64,000 bases of DNA from an uncultured Oscillospiraceae bacterium (GCA_910579775.1 CAJTUE010000006.1:75673-139672); one strand, 5' to 3'; positions 18,169 to 26,069 are shown, counted from the stretch's first letter. Program-made: numbers and translations. Notes: generated by a model from the sequence alone, not told the origin.

Positions 18169-19194
18169 TTAAAACTGTTCCAGGAACCGCACGTCGTTCT
18201 CAAAGATCAGCCGCAGGTCGGCGATCTTGAAGCGGCGCATGGCGGTGCGCTCCAGCCCCATGCCAAAGGCCCAGCCGGACCACTGCTCGGGGTCGATACC
18301 CGACATCTCCAGCACCCGTGGATGGATCATCCCCGCGCCCAGCAGCTCGATCCATCCCTCACCCTTGCAGGTGGCGCAGCCCGCCCCACCGCACTTGTGG
18401 CACTGCACGTCCATCTCACAGCTCGGCTCGGTAAAGGGGAAATGGTGAGGGCGGAAGCGGGTGACGGTGCCCTTGCCGAAGAGCTGCTCGGCCAGCAGGT
18501 TCAGCGTCCCCTTCAGATCGGCCATGGTGACGTGCTTGTCGATGACCATCCCCTCCACCTGGTGGAACATGGGGGAGTGGGTGGCGTCTACCTCGTCCTT
18601 GCGGTATACCCGGCCGGGGGCGATAATGCGGATGGGCAGCTCCATTGTCTCCATGGCCCGCACCTGCATGGGGGAGGTCTGGGAGCGGAGCATCACCCGG
18701 CTGTCCTCATCAAAATAAAAGGTGTCCGACCAGTCCCGGGAGGGATGGCCCTCCTCGGCGTTGAGCTTGTCAAAATTGTAGGAGGCCAGCTCGATCTCCG
18801 GGCCGTCCAGCACGGTGAAGCCCATGCCCACAAAGATATCCTTGATCTCGTCCAGGGCCATATACATGGGGTGCTTGTGGCCCAACTGAGCCTCTTTGCC
18901 GGGGATGGTCACGTCCACCGTCTCCGCCCGGAGCTTGACCTCCAGCGCGGCCTCCTCCAGCTTTTGAGCGGCGGTCTCCACCGCCGTCTCCACCGCGGCG
19001 CGCACCTCGTTGGCCAGGGCGCCCATGGCGGGCCGCTCCTCGGCGGTGAGCTTGCCCATCTGCTTCAAAACAGCGGTCAGTTCCCCCTTCTTGCCCAGGT
19101 ATTTCACCCGCAGCTCGTCCAGAGCGACGGCGTCCTTGACGCTCTCCAGAGCGGAGAGGGCCTCAGAACGGATCTTTGCTAACTGTTCTTTCAT
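18169..19194 (-). CDS. pheS: Phenylalanyl-tRNA synthetase alpha subunit
   Basis: 341-residue class II synthetase catalytic subunit. Motif 2/3 regions are visible (HSPMFHQVEGMVIDK; GWAFGMGLERTAM), as is an N-terminal coiled-coil arm (about residues 1-85). Between them lies CHKCGGAGCATCKGEGW, a cysteine-rich insertion seen in many Firmicute PheS proteins and probably zinc-binding. The start is the ATG at 19192-19194, preceded by AAAGGAGT; upstream in-frame codons lack such a site. Located 37 bp after the GNAT gene. Confidence 0.97.
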   Translation of the reverse strand: MKEQLAKIRSEALSALESVKDAVALDELRVKYLGKKGELTAVLKQMGKLTAEERPAMGALANEVRAAVETAVETAAQKLEEAALEVKLRAETVDVTIPGKEAQLGHKHPMYMALDEIKDIFVGMGFTVLDGPEIELASYNFDKLNAEEGHPSRDWSDTFYFDEDSRVMLRSQTSPMQVRAMETMELPIRIIAPGRVYRKDEVDATHSPMFHQVEGMVIDKHVTMADLKGTLNLLAEQLFGKGTVTRFRPHHFPFTEPSCEMDVQCHKCGGAGCATCKGEGWIELLGAGMIHPRVLEMSGIDPEQWSGWAFGMGLERTAMRRFKIADLRLIFENDVRFLEQF

Positions 19195-19231
19195 ATGAAA
19201 ACTCCTTTGCATGGTGTGGATCAACAAGGTA

Positions 19232-19699
19232 TTACACGGTAAAGGACAGCACCGTCTCCGTCTCTTGATATTGGGACGCCTTTGGGTCGTAGGGCCGGGT
19301 GGCTTTCGTCCACAGGGCCTTGGCGGCGGTGTTTTCGCCGCTGTATTTCAGCTCCCAGCGGCCGGGGCGTCCGGCAAACAGCATCCGGGCCGCTTCCAGC
19401 CCCAAATGCTGCCGACGGTACATGGGAAAGATAGTGAACTCCGCCAAAGCGTGGTCAACCGTCTCCCCCAGGCAGGAGTGGCGGTTCAACATGGCAAAGC
19501 CCACCAACGTATCGCCGTCCCAGAGGAAGAGTGCCTCCCGGTCCGGCTCCTCAAAGTAGCGGTCAAAGTAACCGTAGCGGTAGTTGCCCTCACCGTCCAG
19601 CTCATCGTCATAATAGTTGGTCATCTCGTAAAGATACTTTTGAAAGAGATTCCAAAGCCGTTGTCGGTCTGTCTGCGCAACGGGTCTCCATGATAGCAT
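19232..19699 (-). CDS. GNAT-family N-acetyltransferase
   Basis: 155 residues from the ATG at 19697-19699, which follows TTAAGGAAG; the frame stays open for 19 codons upstream, but that part overlaps the T-box terminator. Acetyl-CoA binding motif A is readable as FPMYRRQHLGLEAARML, preceded by a beta strand AEFTIF. The substrate is unknown. It is the first gene after the T-box leader and lies 37 bp before pheS, so it is presumably induced with pheST when charged tRNA-Phe is scarce. Confidence 0.8.
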   Translation of the reverse strand: MLSWRPVAQTDRQRLWNLFQKYLYEMTNYYDDELDGEGNYRYGYFDRYFEEPDREALFLWDGDTLVGFAMLNRHSCLGETVDHALAEFTIFPMYRRQHLGLEAARMLFAGRPGRWELKYSGENTAAKALWTKATRPYDPKASQYQETETVLSFTV

Positions 19700-19751
19700 A
19701 GCAGCCACTTCCTTAAATCGTTTTACGCCTTTCCCTTTGGTCTTTGCGACA

Positions 19752-19989
19752 AACAAAAAGGCCCTTCATCCCAAACACTTGGGACGAAAGGCCATTCCTT
19801 CCGCGGTACCACCCACGTTCGCGTCTTTTGGACGCGCACTCAACAGCCGGTAACGGTGGCTGACCGTCCGTGTCTCCACGGCCGCTCCGGGGTGAACCAA
19901 GCGTTTCGCCGCCGCCCCGCTTTCAGCCTGTGGCTGGGGCTCTCTTTGGACGGCTCCCTCGCTATTTTCCCCTTCTACGCATTTCAACG
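19752..19989 (-). promoter_or_regulatory. T-box leader (probable tRNA-Phe specificity)
   Basis: The minus strand carries the T-box core GGGTGGTACCGCGG (19801-19814), whose ACC-GCG pairs with tRNA acceptor ends. An AGAGAG stem I element lies upstream, and the intrinsic terminator GGCCTTTCGTCCC.../GGGATGAAGGGCC plus T-run (19751-19793) ends the leader. A TTC triplet in GGTTCACCCCGG (19894-19896) is at the expected specifier position and would read Phe. Transcription starts near 19989 from the promoter at 19996-20024. Confidence 0.92.
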
Positions 19990-19995
19990 AGGGGT

Positions 19996-20024
19996 ATTTT
20001 ACCACACTTCTTTCCAAAACGCAA
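19996..20024 (-). promoter_or_regulatory. Promoter of the T-box-GNAT-pheST operon
   Basis: TTGCGT (20019-20024), 17-bp spacer, TAAAAT (19996-20001). Its upstream edge is 9 bp from the -35 of the divergent purA promoter. Confidence 0.8.
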
Positions 20025-20032
20025 GAATTTTC

Positions 20033-20061
20033 TTGATAAACGCCGCGGAGTGATATATAAT
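20033..20061 (+). promoter_or_regulatory. purA promoter
   Basis: TTGATA (20033-20038), 17-bp spacer, TATAAT (20056-20061). It leaves a leader of about 70 nt before the purA ATG; no known riboswitch was recognised in it. Confidence 0.85.
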
Positions 20062-20136
20062 GTATGGCGTGTGTGAAGAGCCTGTGAAAAGGCAGACCGA
20101 AAACGGCTGCGAATCCGCGGACTCGGAGGTAACACC

Positions 20137-21420
20137 ATGGTAAAAGCGATCGTCGGCGCCAACTGGGGCGACGAGGGCAAGGGCAAAATCACCGACCTGC
20201 TGGCAGAAACCTCAGACGTGGTCATCCGCTTTCAGGGCGGGGCCAACGCGGGGCATACTATCATCAATGATTATGGCCGTTTTGCTCTGCACATCCTTCC
20301 CTCCGGCACCTTTTATCCCCATGTCACAAACATCATCGGTAACGGTGTGGCGCTGGACGCGGCCAAGCTGGTAAAGGAGCTGAAGGACATCACCGATCAG
20401 GGGGTGCCCAAGCCCAACCTCATCGTGTCCGAGCGGTGCCAGCTGCTGCTGCCCTACCATATCCTCCAGGACACTTATGAAGAGGAACGCTTGGCGGGCA
20501 ACGCCTTTGGCTCCACCAAGTCGGGCATTGCCCCCTTCTACTCGGACAAATATGCCAAGATCGGCGTGCAGGTATGCGACCTCTTTGACGAACCCCGCCT
20601 GCGCCAAAAGCTGTCCCACGCCCTGGACGTGAAAAATGTTCTCTTTGAACACCTTTACCACAAGCCCGCTTTGAAGGTAGACGACCTGATGGTCCAGCTG
20701 CTGGAGGCCCGGGAGCTGCTGCGTCCCTTCGTGGGCGACGCGGTGGGCTTTGTCCACCAGGCCCTCAAGGACGGCAAGACCATCCTGCTGGAGGGCCAGC
20801 TGGGGGCCATGAAGGACCCCGACCTGGGCATCGTCCCCATGACCACCTCCTCCCATACCCTGGCCGGATTTGGCTGCGTGGGCGCGGCGGTGCCGCCTAC
20901 CGCCATGGACGAGGTCATCTGTGTCACCAAGGCCTACTCCTCCTGCGTCGGTTCCCAGACTGAGCCCTTTATCAGCGAGGTCACCGGGCAGGAAGGAGAT
21001 GAGTTGCGCCGCCGGGGCGGCGACAAGGGGGAATTCGGCGCGACCACTGGACGGCCCCGCCGGGTGGGCTGGTTCGATACCGTAGCCACCAAATACGGCT
21101 GCATGGTCCAGGGCGCCACCAACGTGGCTCTCACCTGCCTGGACGTGCTGGGCTATCTGGACGAGATCCCCGTGTGCGTAGGCTATGAGATCGACGGCAC
21201 CGTCACCGACGTGTTCCCCACCACGCCCCGGCTGGTGAAGGCAAAACCCGTATTTGAAACCCTCCCCGGCTGGAAGTGCGACATCCGGGGTGAGACCGAC
21301 TACGCCAAGCTGCCCAAGGAAGCGAGGGACTACGTAGACTTCCTGGAAGCCCACATCGGCCGTCACATCGGCATTGTCTCCACCGGTCCCCGCCGGGGGG
21401 ACATTGCTCTGCGGAAATAA
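20137..21420 (+). CDS. purA: Adenylosuccinate synthetase
   Basis: 427 residues, normal length. The N-terminal GTP-binding loop GANWGDEGKGKITD, the catalytic Asp and His in GDEGKG and NAGHTI, and the later GEFGATTGRPRRVGW and KYGCMVQGATNVALT blocks are all present. It converts IMP plus aspartate to adenylosuccinate using GTP in purine synthesis. The ATG at 20137 follows CGGAGGTAAC. Single-gene unit with its own promoter and a strong terminator, divergent from the pheST operon. Confidence 0.97.
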   Translation: MVKAIVGANWGDEGKGKITDLLAETSDVVIRFQGGANAGHTIINDYGRFALHILPSGTFYPHVTNIIGNGVALDAAKLVKELKDITDQGVPKPNLIVSERCQLLLPYHILQDTYEEERLAGNAFGSTKSGIAPFYSDKYAKIGVQVCDLFDEPRLRQKLSHALDVKNVLFEHLYHKPALKVDDLMVQLLEARELLRPFVGDAVGFVHQALKDGKTILLEGQLGAMKDPDLGIVPMTTSSHTLAGFGCVGAAVPPTAMDEVICVTKAYSSCVGSQTEPFISEVTGQEGDELRRRGGDKGEFGATTGRPRRVGWFDTVATKYGCMVQGATNVALTCLDVLGYLDEIPVCVGYEIDGTVTDVFPTTPRLVKAKPVFETLPGWKCDIRGETDYAKLPKEARDYVDFLEAHIGRHIGIVSTGPRRGDIALRK

Positions 21421-21440
21421 TTCCCTTTCGTTCTACATGG

Positions 21441-21480
21441 AAAGAGGTCTGGTCAACTGAGTTGACCAGACCTCTTTTTT
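21441..21480 (+). terminator. purA terminator
   Basis: 17-bp perfect stem AAAGAGGTCTGGTCAAC / GTTGACCAGACCTCTTT with a TGA loop, followed by T-run; also usable by the convergent lipoprotein gene. Confidence 0.93.
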
Positions 21481-21877
21481 ACTCCATGGCCCGCTTGACG
21501 TCCTGGGCCATGCGGCGGGCGCCACTGCCCATGTCGTCCAGGGTGTCCTTGATCCCCTCGCCCATGCGCTCCAGGGCACTGCCGTCGGCGCGGCCCGTGC
21601 CCGTGTTGGCGTTGGCCCCGCGAGTGGTCCCCACCCGGGCGTTTTCGTCGCCCACCGGCGCGCCGCTGACGTTGTTGCCGCCGTTGGCGGCGTCGGTGTT
21701 GGTTTCGCCGTCGCCCAGGTCGCCGCCGGTCACGCCGTCAGGCGTATTGGTAGGCGTGGTCTGGGCGGTGGGCTCCGTAGTCCCGATCTCGCCGCCGGTC
21801 TTGTCCCCCGCGCAGCCCGCCAGAGGCAGGCACAACGCCGCAGCCAGACTCAGGGCGATCCATGTGGTCTTTTTCAT
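21479..21877 (-). CDS. Small low-complexity lipoprotein
   Basis: 132 residues. The ATG at 21875-21877 follows GGAGGAAAG and opens a lipoprotein signal MKKTTWIALSLAAALCLPLAGC. The mature chain is Thr/Asn/Gly-rich and probably disordered for about 70 residues, ending in a short amphipathic helix (MGEGIKDTLDDMGSGARR). I do not recognise a family. The C-terminal segment resembles those of small clostridial envelope lipoproteins, but a function cannot be given. The frame is open for 23 codons upstream without a better start. Confidence 0.7.
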   Translation of the reverse strand: MKKTTWIALSLAAALCLPLAGCAGDKTGGEIGTTEPTAQTTPTNTPDGVTGGDLGDGETNTDAANGGNNVSGAPVGDENARVGTTRGANANTGTGRADGSALERMGEGIKDTLDDMGSGARRMAQDVKRAME

Positions 21878-21986
21878 TTTCTTTCCTCCCCCGCACGGTG
21901 TTCTCACCGCACTGAGGGTAGTATTTCTACCCGCCGGGCAAATCAAACCAGGGAATTTTCGGCTTGTAAAACCGCGAAATTTTTCC

Positions 21987-22015
21987 TTGTGCTTTTTTCT
22001 CTCTTGTGGTATGAT
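21987..22015 (+). promoter_or_regulatory. Promoter of the Fur/PerR-rubrerythrin unit
   Basis: TTGTGC (21987-21992), 17-bp spacer, TATGAT (22010-22015). Confidence 0.65.
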
Positions 22016-22028
22016 AAAAATATAATAA

Positions 22029-22043
22029 AAAGAATCATTCCTA
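22029..22043 (+). promoter_or_regulatory. Candidate PerR/Fur box
   Basis: AAAGAATCATTCCTA lies just downstream of the start site of the regulator gene and keeps the core AATNATT of the Bacillus PerR consensus TTANAATNATTNTAA (4 mismatches at fixed positions). Autoregulation is inferred. Confidence 0.45.
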
Positions 22044-22059
22044 TTAAGGAGGAAGCGTT

Positions 22060-22446
22060 ATGGCCGCCACACGGTATTCCCGTCAACGGGAGCTGATTTA
22101 TCAAAGCGTCTGCGCCAGCCGGGCGCATCCTACTGCGGAGATGGTTTACGCCGCACTGAAGCCTGAGCACCCCGGACTCAGTCTAGGTACAGTGTACCGC
22201 AACCTCCACCTGCTCTCCGACGAGGGAAAGCTGGTGCGCATGCCCTTCCCCGTGGAGCGGTTCGACGGGGACCTCCACGAGCACGGGCACTTTTGCTGTG
22301 AAAAATGCGGAATCGTGGCGGACGTGGAGCTTCCTTATGATGCGGAACTGGACACGGCGGCGGAGGATCACCTGAACTGCTATGTGGCCCGCCACAGTGT
22401 GGTATTTTACGGCGTGTGCGCCGATTGCGCTCACGAGGACGACTGA
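22060..22446 (+). CDS. perR: Fur-family metalloregulator, PerR-like
   Basis: 128 residues: N-terminal winged helix with the Fur-family recognition segment HPTAEMVYAALK...LSLGTVYRNLHLLSDEG, then the metal site HEHGHFCCEKCG (HxHF, CxxC) and a second CxxC in GVCADCAHEDD, which together make the structural zinc site of PerR/Fur. Asp and His ligands for the regulatory metal fit PerR (FDGDLHEHGH). PerR rather than Fur is inferred from the neighbour, rubrerythrin, 61 bp downstream on the same strand, and from the operator-like box at 22029-22043. The ATG follows AAGGAGGAAG. Confidence 0.85.
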   Translation: MAATRYSRQRELIYQSVCASRAHPTAEMVYAALKPEHPGLSLGTVYRNLHLLSDEGKLVRMPFPVERFDGDLHEHGHFCCEKCGIVADVELPYDAELDTAAEDHLNCYVARHSVVFYGVCADCAHEDD

Positions 22447-22507
22447 AACTTCATATCACCACATAGTATGGCCGATAAAGAAAAAATGTTGATTTGAAAG
22501 GGGAACG

Positions 22508-23050
22508 ATGATGATGGAACTGAAGGGCAGCAAGACCGAGGCCAACCTCTGGAAAGCCTTTGCCGGGGAGAGTCAGGCGCGCAACAAGTACACCTACTTC
22601 GCCAGCCGCGCCAAGAAGGACGGCTTTGAGCAGATCGCCGCCATCTTCCAGGAGACCGCCGACAACGAGAAGGAGCACGCCAAGCTCTGGTTCAAGGAGC
22701 TGGGCGGCATCGGCGACACCGCCGCCAACCTGGCCGCTGCCGCCGCCGGAGAGAACGAGGAATGGACCGCCATGTATAAGGAGATGGCCGAGACCGCCCG
22801 GGGGGAGGGCTTTGACCGCATTGCCGCTCTCTTTGACGGCGTCGCCGCCATCGAGAAGGAGCACGAGGAGCGTTATCTGGCTCTGCTGAAGAACCTGAAG
22901 GAGGATCTGGTGTTCCGGAAGCCCGACGGGGAGTACATCTGGGTCTGCCGCAACTGCGGCCACATCCACACCGGCAAGTCCGCCCCCGAGGTCTGCCCTG
23001 TCTGCGCCCATCCCCAGGCCTATTTTGAGCTGAAAAAGAGCAATTATTAA
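22508..23050 (+). CDS. rbr: Rubrerythrin
   Basis: 180 residues. The N-terminal ferritin-like diiron domain shows [24 protein letters not shown] and IEKEHEERY with the iron-ligand Glu/His residues. The C-terminal rubredoxin-like domain shows CRNCG and CPVC holding one iron. It reduces hydrogen peroxide to water using electrons from rubredoxin-type donors, protecting the strict anaerobe. Three consecutive ATG codons open the gene after AAAGGGGAACG. It probably shares the transcript of the PerR-like gene and is followed by a terminator. Confidence 0.95.
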   Translation: MMMELKGSKTEANLWKAFAGESQARNKYTYFASRAKKDGFEQIAAIFQETADNEKEHAKLWFKELGGIGDTAANLAAAAAGENEEWTAMYKEMAETARGEGFDRIAALFDGVAAIEKEHEERYLALLKNLKEDLVFRKPDGEYIWVCRNCGHIHTGKSAPEVCPVCAHPQAYFELKKSNY

Positions 23051-23073
23051 AAAACAAAAACGATTATATGTAA

Positions 23074-23111
23074 AAAGCAAGGCAGGCCGAAATGGTCTGC
23101 CTTGTCTTTTT
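23074..23111 (+). terminator. rbr terminator
   Basis: Hairpin CAAGGCAG...CTGCCTTG (about 23079-23104) followed by TCTTTTTC. Confidence 0.82.
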
Positions 23112-23117
23112 CATTTT

Positions 23118-23315
23118 TCACGAAATGTCCAGCTCCGGAGGCACGTCCAGCTCCTTGGGCCGGGGCGAGCCGTTCTTTTTGCGCTGCTTGACGCATTCTG
23201 TCAGCAGATACTCGATCTGCCCGTTGATGGAGCGGAAGTCGTCCTCCGCCCAGGCGGCGATGGCGGCGTAAAGCTGCTCGGACACCCGCAGCGGAATTTG
23301 CTTCTTGTCTGCCAT
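23118..23315 (-). CDS. Small ribbon-helix-helix (Arc-like) protein
   Basis: 65 residues. KQIPLRVSEQLYAAIAAWAEDDFRSINGQIEYLLTE-type sequence (residues 5-42) is an Arc/MetJ ribbon-helix-helix pattern: a short beta strand, then two helices, with RSINGQIEYLL as the second. The C-terminal tail KELDVPPELDIS is acidic. It starts 5 bp after the SPFH gene, so the two are co-transcribed. It might regulate the SPFH promoter, which carries a 16-bp palindrome, but that is speculation. Confidence 0.75.
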   Translation of the reverse strand: MADKKQIPLRVSEQLYAAIAAWAEDDFRSINGQIEYLLTECVKQRKKNGSPRPKELDVPPELDIS

Positions 23316-23319
23316 AGGC

Positions 23320-24336
23320 TTAATACAAGCTGCCGGAGTTGACTACCGGCTGGGCGTCCCGGTTACCGCAGAGAACCACCAGCAGATTGCTCACCATAGC
23401 GGCCTTGCGCTCCTCGTCCAGGGTGACCACCTGATTCTCGCTGAGCCGCTCCAGGGCCATCTCCACCATGCCCACCGCGCCGTCCACGATCATCTTCCTG
23501 GCGTCGATGATGGCGCTGGCCTGCTGCCGCTGGAGCATCACGGAGGCGATTTCCGGGGCGTAGGCCAGATAGGTGATGCGGGCCTCCACGATCTCCAGCC
23601 CCGCATCCGCCACCTTGGTCTGAATTTCATTGCGAATGCGCTCAGCCACCGTCTCGCTGGAGCCGCGCAGGCTGCCCTCGTCCGCCTGACCGTCCCCGGT
23701 GGTGTCCACGTTGGGGGCCACGTCGTAGGGGTACATGCGCACGATGTTGCGAAGGGCGCTGTCACACTGGAGGGACAGGTACTCCTTGTAGTTGTCCACA
23801 TTGAACACCGCCTTGGCGGTGTCGGTGACCCGCCAGATGACGGCGATGCCGATCTCCACTGGGTTGCCCAGGCAGTCGTTGATCTTCTGCCGGCCGTTGT
23901 TGAGGGTCATATTCTTGAGGGAGATCCTCTTGTCACCCCCGATGTTAAGATTGGCCCCGGCTACCAGACCCTCCGCCCCCACCACGATACTGGAGGGCTT
24001 GGATGTGGCGGTGTCTCCCGATTGAGCCAGCTTGGTGGCGGCGGCGGGATTGACGGCGGTGCAGAAGGGATTGACGGCATAGAACCCCGCGCCCTTCAGG
24101 GTCCCGATGTAGTTGCCAAACAGGGTGAGCACCAACGCCTCCTGGGGCTTCAGGACCTTCAGCCCGCACAGGGGCAGCCAGGCCAGCGCCAGCACCGCGA
24201 TGGCAACGCCGATGAGGGGCTCAAGGTTGTTGATGATGCTGAGCACCAGCCCTACCACAGCGGCGATGTAGACGGCGATTACCGCCAGCAGTACCAGCAT
24301 GCCGTGCTTTTTGTTCTGCAAAATTTTCTCTTGCAT
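23320..24336 (-). CDS. SPFH/Band 7 domain membrane protein
   Basis: 338 residues. Two adjacent membrane helices (about 12-34 and 40-60) precede an SPFH/Band 7 domain: [25 protein letters not shown], then [13 protein letters not shown] and [15 protein letters not shown] charged helical region follows ([33 protein letters not shown]) with [18 protein letters not shown]. Such proteins form oligomeric membrane scaffolds. The SDSGD-type segment [12 protein letters not shown] is an insertion near residue 107. The ATG follows CGAGGAGGC. It heads a two-gene unit with the ribbon-helix-helix gene, divergent from the copper-amine-oxidase-domain gene. Confidence 0.88.
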   Translation of the reverse strand: MQEKILQNKKHGMLVLLAVIAVYIAAVVGLVLSIINNLEPLIGVAIAVLALAWLPLCGLKVLKPQEALVLTLFGNYIGTLKGAGFYAVNPFCTAVNPAAATKLAQSGDTATSKPSSIVVGAEGLVAGANLNIGGDKRISLKNMTLNNGRQKINDCLGNPVEIGIAVIWRVTDTAKAVFNVDNYKEYLSLQCDSALRNIVRMYPYDVAPNVDTTGDGQADEGSLRGSSETVAERIRNEIQTKVADAGLEIVEARITYLAYAPEIASVMLQRQQASAIIDARKMIVDGAVGMVEMALERLSENQVVTLDEERKAAMVSNLLVVLCGNRDAQPVVNSGSLY

Positions 24337-24354
24337 GGAAATTGCCTCCTCGCA

Positions 24355-24370
24355 ATTTTGATATCAAAAT
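24355..24370. promoter_or_regulatory. 16-bp palindrome at the SPFH start site
   Basis: ATTTTGATATCAAAAT, a perfect palindrome ending in the SPFH -10 element. Its half-site ATTTTGATAT recurs upstream of trhA (34245-34254, minus strand). Candidate repressor operator. Confidence 0.5.
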
Positions 24371-24397
24371 GATACCACTTTCATTTCTACTTGTCAA
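24369..24397 (-). promoter_or_regulatory. SPFH-RHH promoter
   Basis: TTGACA (24392-24397), 17-bp spacer, TATCAT (24369-24374) on the minus strand. Confidence 0.8.
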
Positions 24398-24419
24398 GAG
24401 GTTTTTGAGGTGCTATAAT
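24391..24419 (+). promoter_or_regulatory. Promoter of the copper-amine-oxidase-domain gene
   Basis: TTGTCA (24391-24396), 17-bp spacer, TATAAT (24414-24419). Its -35 overlaps the divergent SPFH -35 almost completely. Confidence 0.8.
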
Positions 24420-24453
24420 CAAACCACCAAATTTTTAAAGGAGGACCTGTCTT

Positions 24454-25971
24454 ATGAAGAAGTTGATCCGTTGGGCCATATGTCTGGGACTGTGTCTGGC
24501 TCTGGTGGTCTGCGGCGCGATGGCCGCGGAGAGCAGCATCAAGGTCCAGCTGGACGGCCAGGACCTCACCTTCACCGACGCGGTGCCCCAGGTGAAGGAC
24601 CAGCGCACCTTCCTCCCCTTCCGGGCGGTATTCGAAGCCATGGGCGCGGAGGTGGACAATGAGGGGAACACCATTACCGCCGTGCGGGGTGACAAAACGC
24701 TTGTCATGACCATCGGCTCCACCGAGGCCACTGTCACCGAGAAGGGCGTGGCTGCTCCCATCACCATGGATGTGGCCCCCTACGTAGACGCGTCCACTTG
24801 GCGGACCTATGTCCCCGTCCGCTTTGCCGCCCAAGCCTTTGACTGCGCCGTGGGCTGGGACCAGGAGGCCATGACCGCCGTCATCGTGGACACGGAGAAG
24901 CTGGTCAAGGACGCGATGGAGGGTAAGACCTACACCTATCTGGAGAAGCTCGCCGCCATGAGTGAAAAGTACAAGGAAGGCATCTGGGACATGGACCTGA
25001 CCTTTGACGCGAACGCGTCCATGCTGACCATGCCCCTGTTCACCATGGAGGGCGACATGAAGGGCACCATGCAGGACAACGCCAAGATGGACATGACCAT
25101 GAACATGAAAATGGATATGGACGCGCTGATGAATATGGCGGGCGCGATGGGCGGCTCTCAGCCCTCTGAGGAGGAGCTGGCCCAGTTTGCCGCCCTCAAG
25201 ACCGACGGCATCGACGTGACCGTTCGGGGCGATATCAATACCGGCAAGCTCTACATGAACATGGACCTGTCCGCCCTGGGCGCGGCCATGACTGAAAGCG
25301 GTCTGGACCCCGACGCTTGGTACGAGCTGGACATGGCCGCCATTATGGAGCAGGCGGGGATGAAGTGGAGCGACCTCATGTCCATGAGCGAGAACAGCAA
25401 CATGACGGACGCGCTGCCCTCCGCTCTTGCCACGACTCAGCCCGATGACGCAACCAACGGCTACAAGGACTTGAAGAAGTCCTTTGACGGCCTGTTTGCC
25501 GCCTTCGCCGACGACCATTTCCAGCTTTGTGGTTCCAAGGTACCCTACAATTTCGGCAGCTGCTCCACCCACTATGACCTGCCCTCTCCCGACGGCTCCA
25601 ACGCCGCCATGGATCTGCTCCTGATTTTTGTGAGTGAGACAGACCTCACCCTCAAGGGCTATGAGCTGACCGTTGCCATGAATCGCGACGCCGCCACCGA
25701 GGACGGCTCTCCCGTCACCATGAGCGTGCGCGTCTCCATGGACGCCGAGGGCAAGATGAACGCCGACCTCTCCATGGATATGGGCGACATGATCGAGCTG
25801 AGCATGACCATGGACGGCGGCTACACCCCCGGCACCGCCGCCCCCATTGTCACCCCTCCCGCCGGGGCGAAGGTCATTCCCTTCACTGAGCTGGCTGGCC
25901 AGGGCGGCGATCTGGGCGTCATCGGCGGCGCGGACGGCCCCACCTCGATCTTTGTCAGCAACGCGGCGTAA
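24454..25971 (+). CDS. Secreted protein with copper amine oxidase N-like domain and GGADGPT tail
   Basis: 505 residues. A signal peptide (KKLIRWAICLGLCLALVVC, cleavage near AMA-A) is followed by a copper-amine-oxidase N-terminal-like domain at about 28-150: FLPFRAVFEAMGAEVD...RTYVPVRFAAQAFDCAVGWD. This domain occurs in many clostridial exported proteins and is not itself an oxidase. The centre is rich in Met and Asp (MTMNMKMDMDALMNM near residue 210). The last 20 residues hold GVIGGADGPTSIFVS, a motif known from Na+-translocating decarboxylase beta subunits. The ATG follows AAAGGAGGACC. Probably a wall-associated or extracellular protein; function unknown. Confidence 0.8.
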   Translation: MKKLIRWAICLGLCLALVVCGAMAAESSIKVQLDGQDLTFTDAVPQVKDQRTFLPFRAVFEAMGAEVDNEGNTITAVRGDKTLVMTIGSTEATVTEKGVAAPITMDVAPYVDASTWRTYVPVRFAAQAFDCAVGWDQEAMTAVIVDTEKLVKDAMEGKTYTYLEKLAAMSEKYKEGIWDMDLTFDANASMLTMPLFTMEGDMKGTMQDNAKMDMTMNMKMDMDALMNMAGAMGGSQPSEEELAQFAALKTDGIDVTVRGDINTGKLYMNMDLSALGAAMTESGLDPDAWYELDMAAIMEQAGMKWSDLMSMSENSNMTDALPSALATTQPDDATNGYKDLKKSFDGLFAAFADDHFQLCGSKVPYNFGSCSTHYDLPSPDGSNAAMDLLLIFVSETDLTLKGYELTVAMNRDAATEDGSPVTMSVRVSMDAEGKMNADLSMDMGDMIELSMTMDGGYTPGTAAPIVTPPAGAKVIPFTELAGQGGDLGVIGGADGPTSIFVSNAA

Positions 25972-25983
25972 CACCTGACACCA

Positions 25984-26058
25984 CGGGCGGGGCAAGCCCC
26001 ACCCCTACGGACACAAACGACGCCATCAAGAATGTAGGGGAGGGGCTTGCCCCTCCCG
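25984..26058. repeat. Dispersed palindromic repeat, copy B
   Basis: Left arm CGGGCGGGGCAAGCCCC..CCTAC (25984-26008) and inverted right arm GTAGGGGAGGGGCTTGCCCC (from 26034) around a 25-nt centre. Same family as copies A and C. Confidence 0.8.
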
Positions 26059-26069
26059 GAACACGAACC

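Noticed and set aside
16150..19182. 1010-codon plus-strand frame opposite pheST
   Set aside because: Composition is that of an antisense frame (His/Gly/Val-rich, no domains) and the opposite strand encodes pheT and pheS in full.
20062..20136. Purine riboswitch in the purA leader
   Set aside because: The leader is only about 70 nt and lacks the conserved purine-aptamer junction sequences.
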